From JBBRMG01 sp038230955 (GTDB lineage: Bacteria; Patescibacteriota; Doudnabacteria; UBA920), in the NCBI GenBank assembly GCA_038230955.1, contig JBBRMG010000001.1:58750-122749 (forward strand): a DNA stretch of 64,000 bases, read 5' to 3'. The notes under the pieces are model-generated. The model was not told the origin of the DNA. It ran no database searches and saw only the letters and a list, made by a program, of their open reading frames with translations. Made by a program: the position numbers and the translations under genes. This document shows positions 42,992 through 51,539 of the stretch, piece after piece. Position 1 is the stretch's first letter. Every line of letters starts with the position of its first letter.

Positions 42992-43081
42992 TTAAGCAGA
43001 AGGGTGGGTGCCTTCAGCAGGAGCATCTTTCTTTTCTTCATCCATAGAACCGCCTGTGTTGGAATGGTCATCATTAATCAT
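42992..43081 (-). CDS. 29-residue small protein
   Basis: A short gene of 29 codons starting MINDDHSNTGGSMDEEKK and ending in GTHPSA. It is hydrophilic and disordered, with His and Gly enriched. AAAGGGA lies seven bases before the ATG, and a strong terminator follows 15 bp after the stop, which together make it likely to be a real gene. It follows the cupredoxin operon on the same strand. A role in metal handling is only a guess from its neighbours. Confidence 0.6.
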   Translation of the reverse strand: MINDDHSNTGGSMDEEKKDAPAEGTHPSA

Positions 43082-43156
43082 ATTTGTCCCTTTCGTTAAT
43101 TAATCACTTATCAAGTATACGGCTAGCTAATGAAAATTAACTGAACTTGGAATTAT

Positions 43157-43525
43157 CTACTCTGTTACCTCAACGGTTGCTTTCATATACGGATGAGGGT
43201 CACAATGATAACTGAACGAGCCTACGTCATTAAACGTATACGAATAGGATTGGCCCTGAGCCAGCAAATCGCTTTTAGGGCCAACGCCATTGTCAGCAAT
43301 TACATTATGATGAGCATCATCTTGGTTAACCCAAGTGACCGTGGTGCCTTTTTTTACTGTTAGTTTAGGCGTCTGGAAATTAAAATCTTTGATAATAATC
43401 TGGTTTGGTTCGTTCTCGGTTTGCTGAACAGAAGAAGCCGCAGGACTAACCTGTTGACGACAACCTGCTGCCACTAAAACAATACCTGTGGCCGCCAAAA
43501 ATATTTTCAAATAATTTTTAGACAT
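43157..43525 (-). CDS. Cupredoxin-like lipoprotein
   Basis: A 122-residue plastocyanin-fold protein. A lipoprotein signal (LVAAGC, Cys22) anchors it outside the membrane. Type 1 copper ligands are all present: His in DAHHNV (H73 or H72), Cys108, His111 and Met114 in YHCDPHPYM. It should carry electrons or bind copper. It overlaps the upstream helical-protein gene by 1 nt (TAATG), so both are made together, downstream of a MarR-type regulator. Confidence 0.9.
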   Translation of the reverse strand: MSKNYLKIFLAATGIVLVAAGCRQQVSPAASSVQQTENEPNQIIIKDFNFQTPKLTVKKGTTVTWVNQDDAHHNVIADNGVGPKSDLLAQGQSYSYTFNDVGSFSYHCDPHPYMKATVEVTE

Positions 43526-44247
43526 TAGAATTTATCTGGAAACTGTTTAATGATTGCTCCGGAAATTATGTCTCCAACCATGCCCATATGCTTGGCAGCT
43601 TCACGCTGCATGGAGTACGACTTGGCATAATCCCCTGCTCCGTAAGCATCAACTATACCTTTAAGCTGCAAAACGTGTTCTGAAACGTTTGATTTAACAG
43701 CCTCTTTCGGCAAGTTAGGATTAGCTTTAGACAAGAAGTCGGAAATAGCTTCAACGTAGCCATTCAAGTTTTGAACAGCTTTATCCATGCCAGCCTTGTC
43801 GCCTTTCTTTGCGGCTACAGTGTAGTCAACAAAGAAGCCAATATGGCTACGCCATATTTCTAAGAACCGAGCTTGAGCATCGGATCCATAAACACTGCCG
43901 ATAGCTTCGCTAATGGCTACAGAGTTTGCGTCAAGAGCTTTAGCTGATTCAGCAAACTGAGGCTGGCCATCAAAACCGGCCCGAGTAGCAGCGGAGGCTA
44001 AATTCACATGCTCTTCAAATAAGTTATTCAAGGCTACCCGCAAATCAGCTGCTTTACTACTAGTTTTAACCATGACATCACCTGTTTTGTTCTTTTCAGC
44101 CATCATAGCTGCATCATTGCCGTCTGGTTGGTACTTTGGAGCGGAAGCTCTACCAAACAACCCACCAATAATGGCCCCAACAATCAGCGCCACTATGACG
44201 CCTACTGCCATATAGCTCTTATCACTATTCATATTTGATTCATTCAT
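43525..44247 (-). CDS. Membrane-anchored helical exoprotein
   Basis: A 240-residue protein with an N-terminal membrane anchor (MAVGVIVALIVGAIIGGLFG) and an all-helical outer domain made of two similar halves (LRVALNNLFEEHVNLASAATRAG, then HVLQLKGIVDAYGAGDYAKSY). The His-rich spacing (EEHVNL, SEHVLQL, AAKHMGM) suggests a four-helix bundle that may bind metal. Related sequences are sometimes labelled copper amine oxidase-like in Firmicutes, though no oxidase motif is visible. It precedes the cupredoxin gene, so a joint copper or redox role is plausible. Confidence 0.65.
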   Translation of the reverse strand: MNESNMNSDKSYMAVGVIVALIVGAIIGGLFGRASAPKYQPDGNDAAMMAEKNKTGDVMVKTSSKAADLRVALNNLFEEHVNLASAATRAGFDGQPQFAESAKALDANSVAISEAIGSVYGSDAQARFLEIWRSHIGFFVDYTVAAKKGDKAGMDKAVQNLNGYVEAISDFLSKANPNLPKEAVKSNVSEHVLQLKGIVDAYGAGDYAKSYSMQREAAKHMGMVGDIISGAIIKQFPDKF

Positions 44248-44272
44248 ACTTATTTCCTTTAATTATCTTTTT

Positions 44273-44284
44273 AGTTAATTAACT
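44273..44284. promoter_or_regulatory. Palindrome upstream of the cupredoxin operon
   Basis: AGTTAATTAACT, a perfect 12-bp palindrome just downstream of a minus-strand TATACT. It lies between the MarR-type gene and the operon it probably controls; MarR dimers bind such AT-rich palindromes. Confidence 0.5.
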
Positions 44285-44340
44285 TAACTATTTGAGTATA
44301 TCATACAAAGACAAAATGAAAGGAGCATGAAAATGCTAAT

Positions 44341-44814
44341 TTATTCTGTATCGTTTTTGGCGATGCCCAACAAAACTCGGCGATAGGTCAAAATATCCTT
44401 GATATCAATACCTTTCATTAGATACCGCATTTTGACTCTAAGCATTTTTTCAGTTTTATTCACGAATTTATTGCCCTCAGCAGTTATGACTAAAATTTTT
44501 ACTCGGCGGTCGGCATCTAAGCCTACTAAATCGATATGCTTCTTATTTTTCAAACCATCGACTAAAGATGTAACAAATGGGGGTTCGACTCCTAAGCTGT
44601 CCGCTACTTCTGCAAACCGTAAACCCTTGGAACCGGCTTCATGCAACAAACCTAACAATGCCCAGTCAATTGCAGTTATATTGTGAGGTTCCAAAATGGC
44701 ATTGGTCCGTTGCTGTAAAATTCGATATGCTTTTGCCTGAACTAACCCCATGTTGTATGTGGTTAGACCGGTGTGTGCATCCGTTATTTTTTTGATGATG
44801 TCATTAATGGGCAT
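44341..44814 (-). CDS. MarR family transcriptional regulator
   Basis: A 157-residue winged-helix regulator. The HTH (GLRFAEVADSLGVEPPFVTSLVDGL) and the wing (LDADRRVKILVITAEG) match the family, with flanking dimerisation helices. The effector is unknown. It is transcribed in the same direction as, and 93 bp before, the helical exoprotein-cupredoxin operon, and likely represses that operon and possibly itself. Confidence 0.88.
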   Translation of the reverse strand: MPINDIIKKITDAHTGLTTYNMGLVQAKAYRILQQRTNAILEPHNITAIDWALLGLLHEAGSKGLRFAEVADSLGVEPPFVTSLVDGLKNKKHIDLVGLDADRRVKILVITAEGNKFVNKTEKMLRVKMRYLMKGIDIKDILTYRRVLLGIAKNDTE

Positions 44815-44837
44815 ATCATCTATGTTAAGCGGTATCT

Positions 44838-44864
44838 AAAAAAAGTTCAACTAGAACTTTTTTT
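44838..44864. terminator. Bidirectional terminator overlapping a small gene's stop
   Basis: AAAAAAAGTTC/GAACTTTTTTT, 11 perfect pairs, 5-nt loop, giving a T-run on either strand. It separates the 44863-45009 gene from the MarR gene. Confidence 0.75.
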
Positions 44865-45009
44865 AATCACTCGTTTCTTTTGGAGACCTAGGCTGATATG
44901 ATGCATCATTATACTCTTCATATTTCAGCAACTGGGGTTTCCCCTTCTTATTGGGTTGCGTTATATCTTTAATATCATCCAGCAACTGTTGTAAAATATA
45001 GCGTGCCAT
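44863..45009 (-). CDS. 48-residue small protein, unknown
   Basis: An open frame of 48 codons beginning MARYILQQLLDDIKDIT and ending in RSPKETSD. The N-terminal half is an amphipathic helix and the rest is polar with several Tyr. No ribosome binding site is visible before the ATG at 45009. A terminator sits exactly at its stop, which supports it. No family recognised. Confidence 0.5.
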   Translation of the reverse strand: MARYILQQLLDDIKDITQPNKKGKPQLLKYEEYNDASYQPRSPKETSD

Positions 45010-45077
45010 AATGATTTTTATATTAATTCTGTAACTACATATTATGACGTTGAAATGATTGAATTATTACAACTATA

Positions 45078-46265
45078 TTAAAAAGTCAGTCCCAGTATTA
45101 GCCAAAACACCAATGCCAGGTCATTTTTAAAGTATGGGATGTCAATAAGCCCGTGCACTATAATAGCGATCATAAACAAGGCAATGGCCAATTTATAGCG
45201 ATTATTGCGTCCTCGTATTCCCTCTACTAGACTGTATAACATAACCAAACCCATGCTAAGAAGCCCTAGTAGGCCAGTATCAATCCAAAAATTCAACAAA
45301 ATATTATGAGCAAAATTATAATGTTGTAAATTTGGATCTGTATTGTATTTGTCCCAGTTGTTATCGAACCCATTCAACCCTTTTCCTAATATTGGACTAT
45401 CCGCCAACATTTTTTCCCCAGTGTGCCATAAACTTAGTCTGGCTACAGATGACTTCTCCCCCTTAAATGGCAAGATTAACCGGTAGCGCAAGTTTGGCGT
45501 AGCAACAATAACTAACGCAGCAATAATTCCGACTACTCCGGCAGTAATCAAATACTTCTTGTTAGCGGACAATACCACAAAAGCAATGCCGGCAGCGGCC
45601 AGTCCAAACCATGCCCCGCGGGATAACGACAAAAACAAGGCCACTACTCCCAATAACCAAGCTAATAATAAGAGTGTGCTTCTAAGTTGCCGCCACTCAT
45701 TCAATCGTTGGCCGACGTCTGGCATTAGCCAAGCCAATATCGGTGCCAAAAATAGACCCAGTCCATTGGGATGAACAAAAAATCCAATCGCTCGTTTAGG
45801 TTCCTCCGTATTCCCCCACCACTCGGGCGGCAAAGTAACACGAGTAAAATATTGGACCAGTGCCAGAACGCCTACAATGGCTAAAAACACATAAACTGCG
45901 TATATAAATGTGTCGCCGCTGGATTTATCTTGACTAACAATAAATCGAGCAATGAAAAATATGCTAATAGGCTGAACAAACAATACTACGAACTGCCCAA
46001 TTTTAGCATGGTCAACCCCCCCAACAAATAAAGCCACGAGTCCTGCAATAGCAAACAGAGCTACCGGTATTAATAACTTTTTATCGACATCAATGATGCT
46101 TTTCAGAAAAGCATCAATATGGTGCCGTCTGATTAACCAAATTGCAAAGACCACCCAAAAAATGGCGATAGCAACAATTAAAAAATTTAGCGGTAAACCC
46201 AAAATACCGAAGCGCCAGACATAGGCCGGAGTGAGCAGAAATATTATCCCCAATAGATAAGCCAT
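45078..46265 (-). CDS. O-antigen ligase/polymerase-like membrane protein
   Basis: A 395-residue protein with about eleven membrane segments and a large outer loop near residues 265-325. SLSRGAWFGLAAAGIAF and the loop motif KMLADSPILGKGLNGF are typical of the Wzy_C/WaaL family, which joins glycan repeat units or transfers them to an acceptor. Lineages of this radiation usually lack an outer membrane, so glycosylation of surface proteins or teichoic-like glycan is more likely than lipopolysaccharide. It stands alone here. Confidence 0.82.
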   Translation of the reverse strand: MAYLLGIIFLLTPAYVWRFGILGLPLNFLIVAIAIFWVVFAIWLIRRHHIDAFLKSIIDVDKKLLIPVALFAIAGLVALFVGGVDHAKIGQFVVLFVQPISIFFIARFIVSQDKSSGDTFIYAVYVFLAIVGVLALVQYFTRVTLPPEWWGNTEEPKRAIGFFVHPNGLGLFLAPILAWLMPDVGQRLNEWRQLRSTLLLLAWLLGVVALFLSLSRGAWFGLAAAGIAFVVLSANKKYLITAGVVGIIAALVIVATPNLRYRLILPFKGEKSSVARLSLWHTGEKMLADSPILGKGLNGFDNNWDKYNTDPNLQHYNFAHNILLNFWIDTGLLGLLSMGLVMLYSLVEGIRGRNNRYKLAIALFMIAIIVHGLIDIPYFKNDLALVFWLILGLTF

Positions 46266-46319
46266 AAAAGCTACTTTAATGTCTTTTCAGTATAGCATAA
46301 GCACAAATTCTAGCCCCAC

Positions 46320-46348
46320 TTGACCAAAACAATATTTTACCTTATAAT
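46320..46348 (+). promoter_or_regulatory. Promoter of typA
   Basis: TTGACC (46320-46325), 17-bp spacer, TATAAT (46343-46348). It predicts a leader of about 95 nt before the ATG at 46451, in which no clear ribosome binding site is seen. Confidence 0.75.
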
Positions 46349-46450
46349 TTGATAAGTAAATAAGAAATCGTGAGCTGAGAGAACCATACAGGATCTTAGG
46401 CGGTGGTTCATGAAGTTGGCGATTTTTTATTTTTACCTAATATCGATTTT

Positions 46451-48301
46451 ATGAAAAGAGAAAACATTCGCAATGTAGCCATTATTGCTCACGTTGACCA
46501 CGGCAAAACCACTCTAGTGGACGCCATGCTCAAACAGACCCATACCGTTAAAGACGAAATCGGAGCTGATTTAATTATGGATTCAGGCGACTTGGAACGC
46601 GAACGTGGCATTACTATTACTGCCAAGAATGCTTCCGTGGAGTACAAGGGCGTCCGCATTAATATAGTAGATACACCCGGGCACGCTGACTTTGGTGGTG
46701 AAGTAGAACGGACTTTGCTTATGGCCGATGGCGTATTGCTGTTAGTAGACGCTAAGGAAGGCCCTATGCCTCAAACCAAGTTCGTACTGAAGAAAGCGTT
46801 AGAGCTGGGTCACCGAGCTATTGTAGTAGTCAACAAAATTGATAAGCCTGAAGCGCAAATTGAAGATGTGGTAAAGCGAACCTTTGATTTATTCGTAGCC
46901 CTCAATGCCACTGACGAACAACTCGACTTCCCTATTATCTATGCCAGTGGCGTCAATGGTGTAGCTGACCTAAACTACGAAGCATTATTGGCCTCACTTA
47001 AAGCTGGCGGCACTTTTCCTAACGATGAGCATAACATTATTCCTGTATTCGATGCCATTATCAAAAACATTCCGGCACCAGACGTTTTACCCAACGATCC
47101 ACTCGGCATGCTTATCTTGGCGTTACGCTATGACAACTACAAAGGCAAAATCGGCATTGGTAAAATAAAGGCTGGTTCAATTAAAAAAGGCCAAACCATT
47201 GCTCGCATAGATCGCGACGGCAAAATTACCACCGACAAAGTTTCCAGCTTGCAAATGTACCAAGGCTTAGTGCCAACAGAAGTAGAAGAAGCAACTGCCG
47301 GTGACATTGTTGCTGTTGGTGGTTTCGATGCTATCCAAATTGGCGACACCCTGGCTGATGCTGCCAATCCAGTCCAAATCCCGCCAGTGGAAATTGAACA
47401 GCCTACTATTAAAATGACGTTCGGCGTAAACACTTCCCCGTTTGCTGGCCGCGAAGGCAAACTGGTTACTTCCCGTAACATTAGAGACCGTCTATTCAAA
47501 GAATTGGAAACCAACGTCGCTCTTCGGGTTGAAGAAGCCACTGGTGACTCGTTCCTCGTTTCCGGTCGCGGTGAACTGCATCTCGGCATTCTCATTGAAA
47601 CAATGCGCCGCGAAGGGTTCGAACTGCAAGTTTCTCAACCCCAAGTTATTTACCATGATGAAGGCGGCAAACGAATGGAACCTTACGAAATCCTTTCCAT
47701 AGATGTTCCTTCCGAATACCAAGGTCCAGTCATTGAAGAAGTCGGCCGCCGTGGTGGTCAGCTCCAAACTATGGATAGCAATGCTGTCAACGAAATTCAT
47801 GCTGAATACATTATCCCTACTCGTGGTATGATTGGTTTGAAAAATCTACTTCTAACTCGCACCCGCGGCACTGTTATCATCAACAACCTGTTCGAAAGCT
47901 ACCGAGAAGCTCACGACATTGATCTGCGGGGCAATGAACATGGTTCTATTATTTCATCGGACACTGGTGTAACTAACTCCTACGGGTTGGCTAACGCCCA
48001 GGAACGCGGCGGCTTGTTTGTCGGACCAGCAGTCGAGGTTTATACCGGTATGGTTATTGGCAAAAACGCTGTGGAAATGGACATTGAGGTCAACGCTTGT
48101 AAAACCAAGAAACTGACTAACATGCGCGCGTCCGGTACCGACGACACGGTCACCCTCACTCCACCGAAACCAATTACTTTAGACTTTGCCCTGGAATACA
48201 TCGGTCCCGATGAACTGGCCGAAGTTACTCCTCAAAGTATTCGCATCCGCAAGAAACTATTAGACGCCAACTTGCGCAAACGCGAAAAGAAGAATGGTTA
48301 A
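46451..48301 (+). CDS. typA: Translational GTPase TypA/BipA
   Basis: 616 residues from the ATG at 46451 (upstream in-frame starts to 46403 add unconserved residues). G1 is AHVDHGKTTL, the switch I region has ERERGITI, G3 is DTPGHADF and G4 is NKID. Domains II, III and V follow, with the C-terminal TypA-specific domain. It binds the ribosome near the A site and helps large-subunit assembly and stress growth, particularly in the cold. A consensus promoter and a 3' terminator frame it as a single-gene unit. Confidence 0.96.
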   Translation: MKRENIRNVAIIAHVDHGKTTLVDAMLKQTHTVKDEIGADLIMDSGDLERERGITITAKNASVEYKGVRINIVDTPGHADFGGEVERTLLMADGVLLLVDAKEGPMPQTKFVLKKALELGHRAIVVVNKIDKPEAQIEDVVKRTFDLFVALNATDEQLDFPIIYASGVNGVADLNYEALLASLKAGGTFPNDEHNIIPVFDAIIKNIPAPDVLPNDPLGMLILALRYDNYKGKIGIGKIKAGSIKKGQTIARIDRDGKITTDKVSSLQMYQGLVPTEVEEATAGDIVAVGGFDAIQIGDTLADAANPVQIPPVEIEQPTIKMTFGVNTSPFAGREGKLVTSRNIRDRLFKELETNVALRVEEATGDSFLVSGRGELHLGILIETMRREGFELQVSQPQVIYHDEGGKRMEPYEILSIDVPSEYQGPVIEEVGRRGGQLQTMDSNAVNEIHAEYIIPTRGMIGLKNLLLTRTRGTVIINNLFESYREAHDIDLRGNEHGSIISSDTGVTNSYGLANAQERGGLFVGPAVEVYTGMVIGKNAVEMDIEVNACKTKKLTNMRASGTDDTVTLTPPKPITLDFALEYIGPDELAEVTPQSIRIRKKLLDANLRKREKKNG

Positions 48302-48313
48302 CACATAAAAAAT

Positions 48314-48349
48314 AAGCGCGGCCAAGACAAAGTCTAGTCGCGCTTTTTG
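48314..48349 (+). terminator. Terminator of typA
   Basis: AAGCGCG/CGCGCTT (48314-48320 with 48339-48345) enclosing a second short stem AGAC/GTCT, followed by a T-run; 12 bp past the stop. Confidence 0.75.
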
Positions 48350-48367
48350 AATACAAAACTTTACATT

Positions 48368-48943
48368 TCATTTCGACAAAATCGAATGAATCAATCCAAG
48401 CTTTATCGCTTTCTTGGTACCAATAAAACGTGGGTTCTCCTCCAATTTTTTAACTCCCTGGGTCGTCATGGCTGTATTATCAGCAATCAATTTATAATAA
48501 CTTTTGATCTCGCTGCGAAACAAATTATTGCTTGCAATAGCCTCGGCCACGACGTAAGTTGTTTCATCTGGACCCCCTTGAAGTTTTGCTTGATGATTCC
48601 AACGAGCTCTGTGCAAATAGAAACTAGTGCTCTGAAATGCATACCTATTCCTTATTGGGACAGCCATCATAATGGATATAGCTGCCGAGGCAACGTGTCC
48701 ATTACACACCAGAACAACCTTATGTGCCTCACAAATACTATTCAAAACATTATACAGGGAATTACTCCAGTGAGAACTACCGCCACCTGAACTAAGAAGC
48801 ACTACATATAAGAAGTCTTTATTGGACTTGTCTTGCTTCTGCCAGGCATCCATAAAATCAGAATACATTTTTTCGTTTAACATTCCTGTAATCTTCAAAC
48901 AACGTCCATAGTCTACAATTGTTTGATATGTAGTAAGATCCAT
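48368..48943 (-). CDS. ClpP-like serine protease homologue
   Basis: A 191-residue crotonase/ClpP-fold protein. The oxyanion Gly-rich strand (LLSSGGGSSHWSNSLYNVL), a Ser in NGHVASAAIS (S86) at the ClpP nucleophile position and a His in STSFYLHRAR (H111) can be aligned to the ClpP triad. The usual ClpP N-terminal axial loop and IGF-loop Clp contacts are not evident, so it may act alone, like SppA/ClpP-related housekeeping or phage proteases. No clpX or clpC is in the window. Confidence 0.7.
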   Translation of the reverse strand: MDLTTYQTIVDYGRCLKITGMLNEKMYSDFMDAWQKQDKSNKDFLYVVLLSSGGGSSHWSNSLYNVLNSICEAHKVVLVCNGHVASAAISIMMAVPIRNRYAFQSTSFYLHRARWNHQAKLQGGPDETTYVVAEAIASNNLFRSEIKSYYKLIADNTAMTTQGVKKLEENPRFIGTKKAIKLGLIHSILSK

Positions 48944-48972
48944 CTTATTCTCCCCCTAAATATTTTCAAAAT

Positions 48973-49010
48973 AAAATACCCTATCCTAATTGAATAGGAT
49001 AGGGTATTTT
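48973..49010. terminator. Strong bidirectional terminator
   Basis: A 16-bp perfect inverted repeat (48973-48988 with 48995-49010, core ACCCTATCC) and a 6-nt loop with A/T flanks. It lies between the ClpP-like gene and the Ala-rich gene, both leftward, so it ends the latter. Confidence 0.85.
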
Positions 49011-49071
49011 TATGGCTGTGTCAACATGCTTAGCGAGCTGTTATGCTATGCAAATCACAGCCTCTGTTTAC

Positions 49072-49533
49072 TTACTTTGTAGTTGCTGGGGTCACACATG
49101 CGCCTTTACGAGCGGTGCGGGCAGCAGTCATAGCTGTTTTGAATGCATCGTTGGCGGCCATGCTAGCTGTTTTGTAAGCATCGTCAGCTGCCTTTTCTGC
49201 AGCGCGAAAAGCTGCATTAGCGGCAGTCCTGCCAGCTTCATTGGTAGCAGCCTTTAAAGCAGCGGCGCGAGTGTCGCGGGCTGATTTCATAGCAGCGGCG
49301 CGAGTGTCGCGGGCTGCATCCATAGCAGTCATACGAGCTTCACGAGCTGTTTTTACGGCAGCCTTGTAAGCTGTCTTAGCGGTTTTTCTACAAGCACTCG
49401 TCCCTGTCGTTAAGGACTTCATCTCATCTCCATGACCTGTCATAGCATCGGTGGCAGCAAAAGAAATTGCTGGCATCAACAGGGCTGCAGACATTGCCGC
49501 TACAGCGGAAATTTTTGCAATTTTTGAAAACAT
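49072..49533 (-). CDS. Secreted Ala-rich repeat protein
   Basis: 153 residues from the ATG at 49533 (AAGGAGT four bases upstream). A signal peptide (ISAVAAMSAALLMPAISFAA) is followed by a mature region rich in Ala, Lys, Arg and Thr, built from repeated helical units such as AARDTRAAAMKSARDTRAAALK. The two DNA copies of the GCGGCGCGAGTGTCGCGGGC segment (49262-49281 and 49295-49314) are identical. Two Cys (SACRK and KGACV) bracket the repeat region and could form a disulphide. Single long amphipathic helix; role unknown, possibly surface or DNA binding because of its positive charge. Confidence 0.75.
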   Translation of the reverse strand: MFSKIAKISAVAAMSAALLMPAISFAATDAMTGHGDEMKSLTTGTSACRKTAKTAYKAAVKTAREARMTAMDAARDTRAAAMKSARDTRAAALKAATNEAGRTAANAAFRAAEKAADDAYKTASMAANDAFKTAMTAARTARKGACVTPATTK

Positions 49534-49616
49534 TTTACTCCTTGTGTCGTTTTGAATACAAACCGACATTAATTGAACTTTATTATTATACCATGTAAAC
49601 CGAATTATCTAGAATT

Positions 49617-50576
49617 TTACCCGATTTGCGCAGCAATAAGGGAGAGTACGGTCTGTCCAGGAGTAGACGAGGATTTTAATTCTTTATCTAGTTGGTGTAG
49701 TTTTTCCAAAGTAGAAATGACGTTTTTGGGGGTGAACTTCCCTGCTAGTTTTTTGATCACAAACAGTCTGCCACTTTTCCATCCAGTTCGTGCCAACACT
49801 TCACTGTCAGGAATGCCCAGAGCTGTCATATCTTGTACCATTAATATGGTGCGGAATTGCTCGGCCAATGCGGCGTTCAATTGAATCGTTTTAGTTTTTT
49901 CATCTGTAGTATCTGTGGCGTTGAAGAATCGCTCCAAGGCAACAAACGCACGAGCTTGATTACGTTCAGCTAGCGCGTTAGTAATATCCCATGTCTCAAC
50001 TAAGTTATAATCAGTGATAACCGCATCAATGGCCGCATCTGTAATAGCGCCGTTGCCGACGTAAGCACAAAGTTTAGCCAGCTCGTTTTCCAAGCGCCAC
50101 ACATCGACAGGTTGCTCGCCGAATCGACCGGCTTGTTGCTCTGGCATAATCCGCTGCTGAAAATAACGGGCACTACCTAGGTTCATTGCACTGCCTAGCT
50201 CTCCTGCCCGTTTAACCAACCACTGCGGTACCGCACTACTTATTGGAGGATCAAACTGTTCCAACGTAAGCGACGAATCTTTCAGCCAAGCATTTGTGGT
50301 AGTTTTTCGTTTATCCAACTTATCTTCCCAAATAACAATTACGTGCGGACTCCTGGCTAAGCGCGGTAAATCTGTGTCTCGATCCAAGCGCGATGTGCCA
50401 CCACGCACAACAAACAACCGAATCCCACCAAATAAGGTCGATTCCGCCATCTCATTTATGGAAGGAAGGATGTCTTCCGGCCAAAAATGTGTGACTTCAG
50501 CTTTACATTCCTGCGCTAACTGCCGCAGACGCTCAGCTTTGGCTAATGAATTTATTCCTAAGAAAAAGTAAACCAT
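49617..50576 (-). CDS. holA: DNA polymerase III subunit delta
   Basis: A 319-residue AAA+ clamp-loader delta subunit. The N-terminal strand MVYFFLGINSLAKAERLRQL, VFV-type RLFVVRGGTSRLDRD, and the domain III helices ending KFTPKNVISTLEKLHQLDKELKSS match HolA. There is no Walker A, as expected for delta. It opens the sliding clamp as part of the delta-gamma/tau-delta' complex. It stands next to tRNA-Arg(TCG), which is divergent. Confidence 0.88.
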   Translation of the reverse strand: MVYFFLGINSLAKAERLRQLAQECKAEVTHFWPEDILPSINEMAESTLFGGIRLFVVRGGTSRLDRDTDLPRLARSPHVIVIWEDKLDKRKTTTNAWLKDSSLTLEQFDPPISSAVPQWLVKRAGELGSAMNLGSARYFQQRIMPEQQAGRFGEQPVDVWRLENELAKLCAYVGNGAITDAAIDAVITDYNLVETWDITNALAERNQARAFVALERFFNATDTTDEKTKTIQLNAALAEQFRTILMVQDMTALGIPDSEVLARTGWKSGRLFVIKKLAGKFTPKNVISTLEKLHQLDKELKSSSTPGQTVLSLIAAQIG

Positions 50577-50667
50577 ATTTATTATAGTACCATGCGGTAT
50601 AAACCTCGTAAAACCCTTGATAAATAGGATTAAATAACGTAAACTATTAGGGATTTGAGTACATTAT

Positions 50668-50742
50668 GCGCCCGTAGCTCAACGGATAGAGTGATGGTCT
50701 TCGAAACCATTGATGGGGGTTCGATTCCCTCCGGGCGCACCA
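50668..50742 (+). tRNA. tRNA-Arg (anticodon TCG)
   Basis: 75 nt. Acceptor GCGCCCG/CGGGCGC, anticodon loop CTTCGAA giving TCG, T-loop TTCGATT and encoded CCA are regular. It decodes CGA/CGG. Confidence 0.95.
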
Positions 50743-50813
50743 CAAGCCATTGATTTTACAGCCTAAATCTGATAAAATCCTATTGATAATAAAATAAAGG
50801 GAGGAGGAATGAT

Positions 50814-51539
50814 GTGAATAATGCCAATTTTTCGCGTGCGCAATACAGACAGTTGCGTACACAAGCAGAGCAAATGAGAACTCAAGGAATGAGCTATAAA
50901 GACATTCTAAAATATATTAATGTTTCCAAAAGCACAATAAGCATATGGTGCAGAAATATAAAATTAACATCTGAGCAAATAAGAACATTAGGTGCCAGAT
51001 ATGACTCCTCCTTAAAAGGAGCCAAGGCTAATCAATTAAAAGCACAGCAAACAAAAGAAGCGGTCAGGAAACAAGGGATATCTGAAATATCATCAATAGA
51101 TATAAATGCATTCAAAATCGCTGGGGCAATGTTATACTGGGCAGAGGGCGATAAAAGTAAAGGTGCATGCATTACCAATTCAGATCCTGTCCTTATTGCT
51201 TTAATGATAAAATGGTTCAAAATAATACTTAATCTAAACCCAAAACAACTCTCAGCTTCATTGCATTTGCATCAAGGCCAAGAAGAAGAAATGGAAATAA
51301 GATTTTGGTCACGTCTCACTAAAATACCGATTAAAAATTTCCGCAAAACATTTATAAAACCCATCGGTACAGGACACAGAAAAAATATATTATACCACGG
51401 AACAATTAAAATCCGTGTAATGGGAAGGGGCGGAGTATTATTGCGCCACCGCATCATGGCATGGGCAGAAGCAGTTGCTCGTTATTATGTCCAACCAAAT
51501 ATTTTTAACATTACATACCGCAATCGCGTGGGCCGGTAG
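50814..51539 (+). CDS. HTH protein with homing-endonuclease-like domain, ending inside a tRNA
   Basis: A 241-residue protein starting at GTG (50814) with GGAGG six bases upstream; the nearby ATGs run straight into TGA. Residues 25-50 form an HTH (MSYKDILKYINVSKSTISIW). The rest has a LAGLIDADG-like first helix (IAGAMLYWAEGDKSK) and LHLHQGQEEEMEIRFW, IKPIGTGHRKNILYHGT, a pattern recurring in this radiation. DNA binding is likely; nuclease activity is inferred only. The last codons and the TAG stop fall inside tRNA-Lys(CTT), with U8-A9-G10 as stop. Confidence 0.7.
   Translation: MNNANFSRAQYRQLRTQAEQMRTQGMSYKDILKYINVSKSTISIWCRNIKLTSEQIRTLGARYDSSLKGAKANQLKAQQTKEAVRKQGISEISSIDINAFKIAGAMLYWAEGDKSKGACITNSDPVLIALMIKWFKIILNLNPKQLSASLHLHQGQEEEMEIRFWSRLTKIPIKNFRKTFIKPIGTGHRKNILYHGTIKIRVMGRGGVLLRHRIMAWAEAVARYYVQPNIFNITYRNRVGR

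Noticed and set aside
49072..49533. Histone H1-like chromosomal protein
   Set aside because: Composition fits, but a clear signal peptide argues for export.
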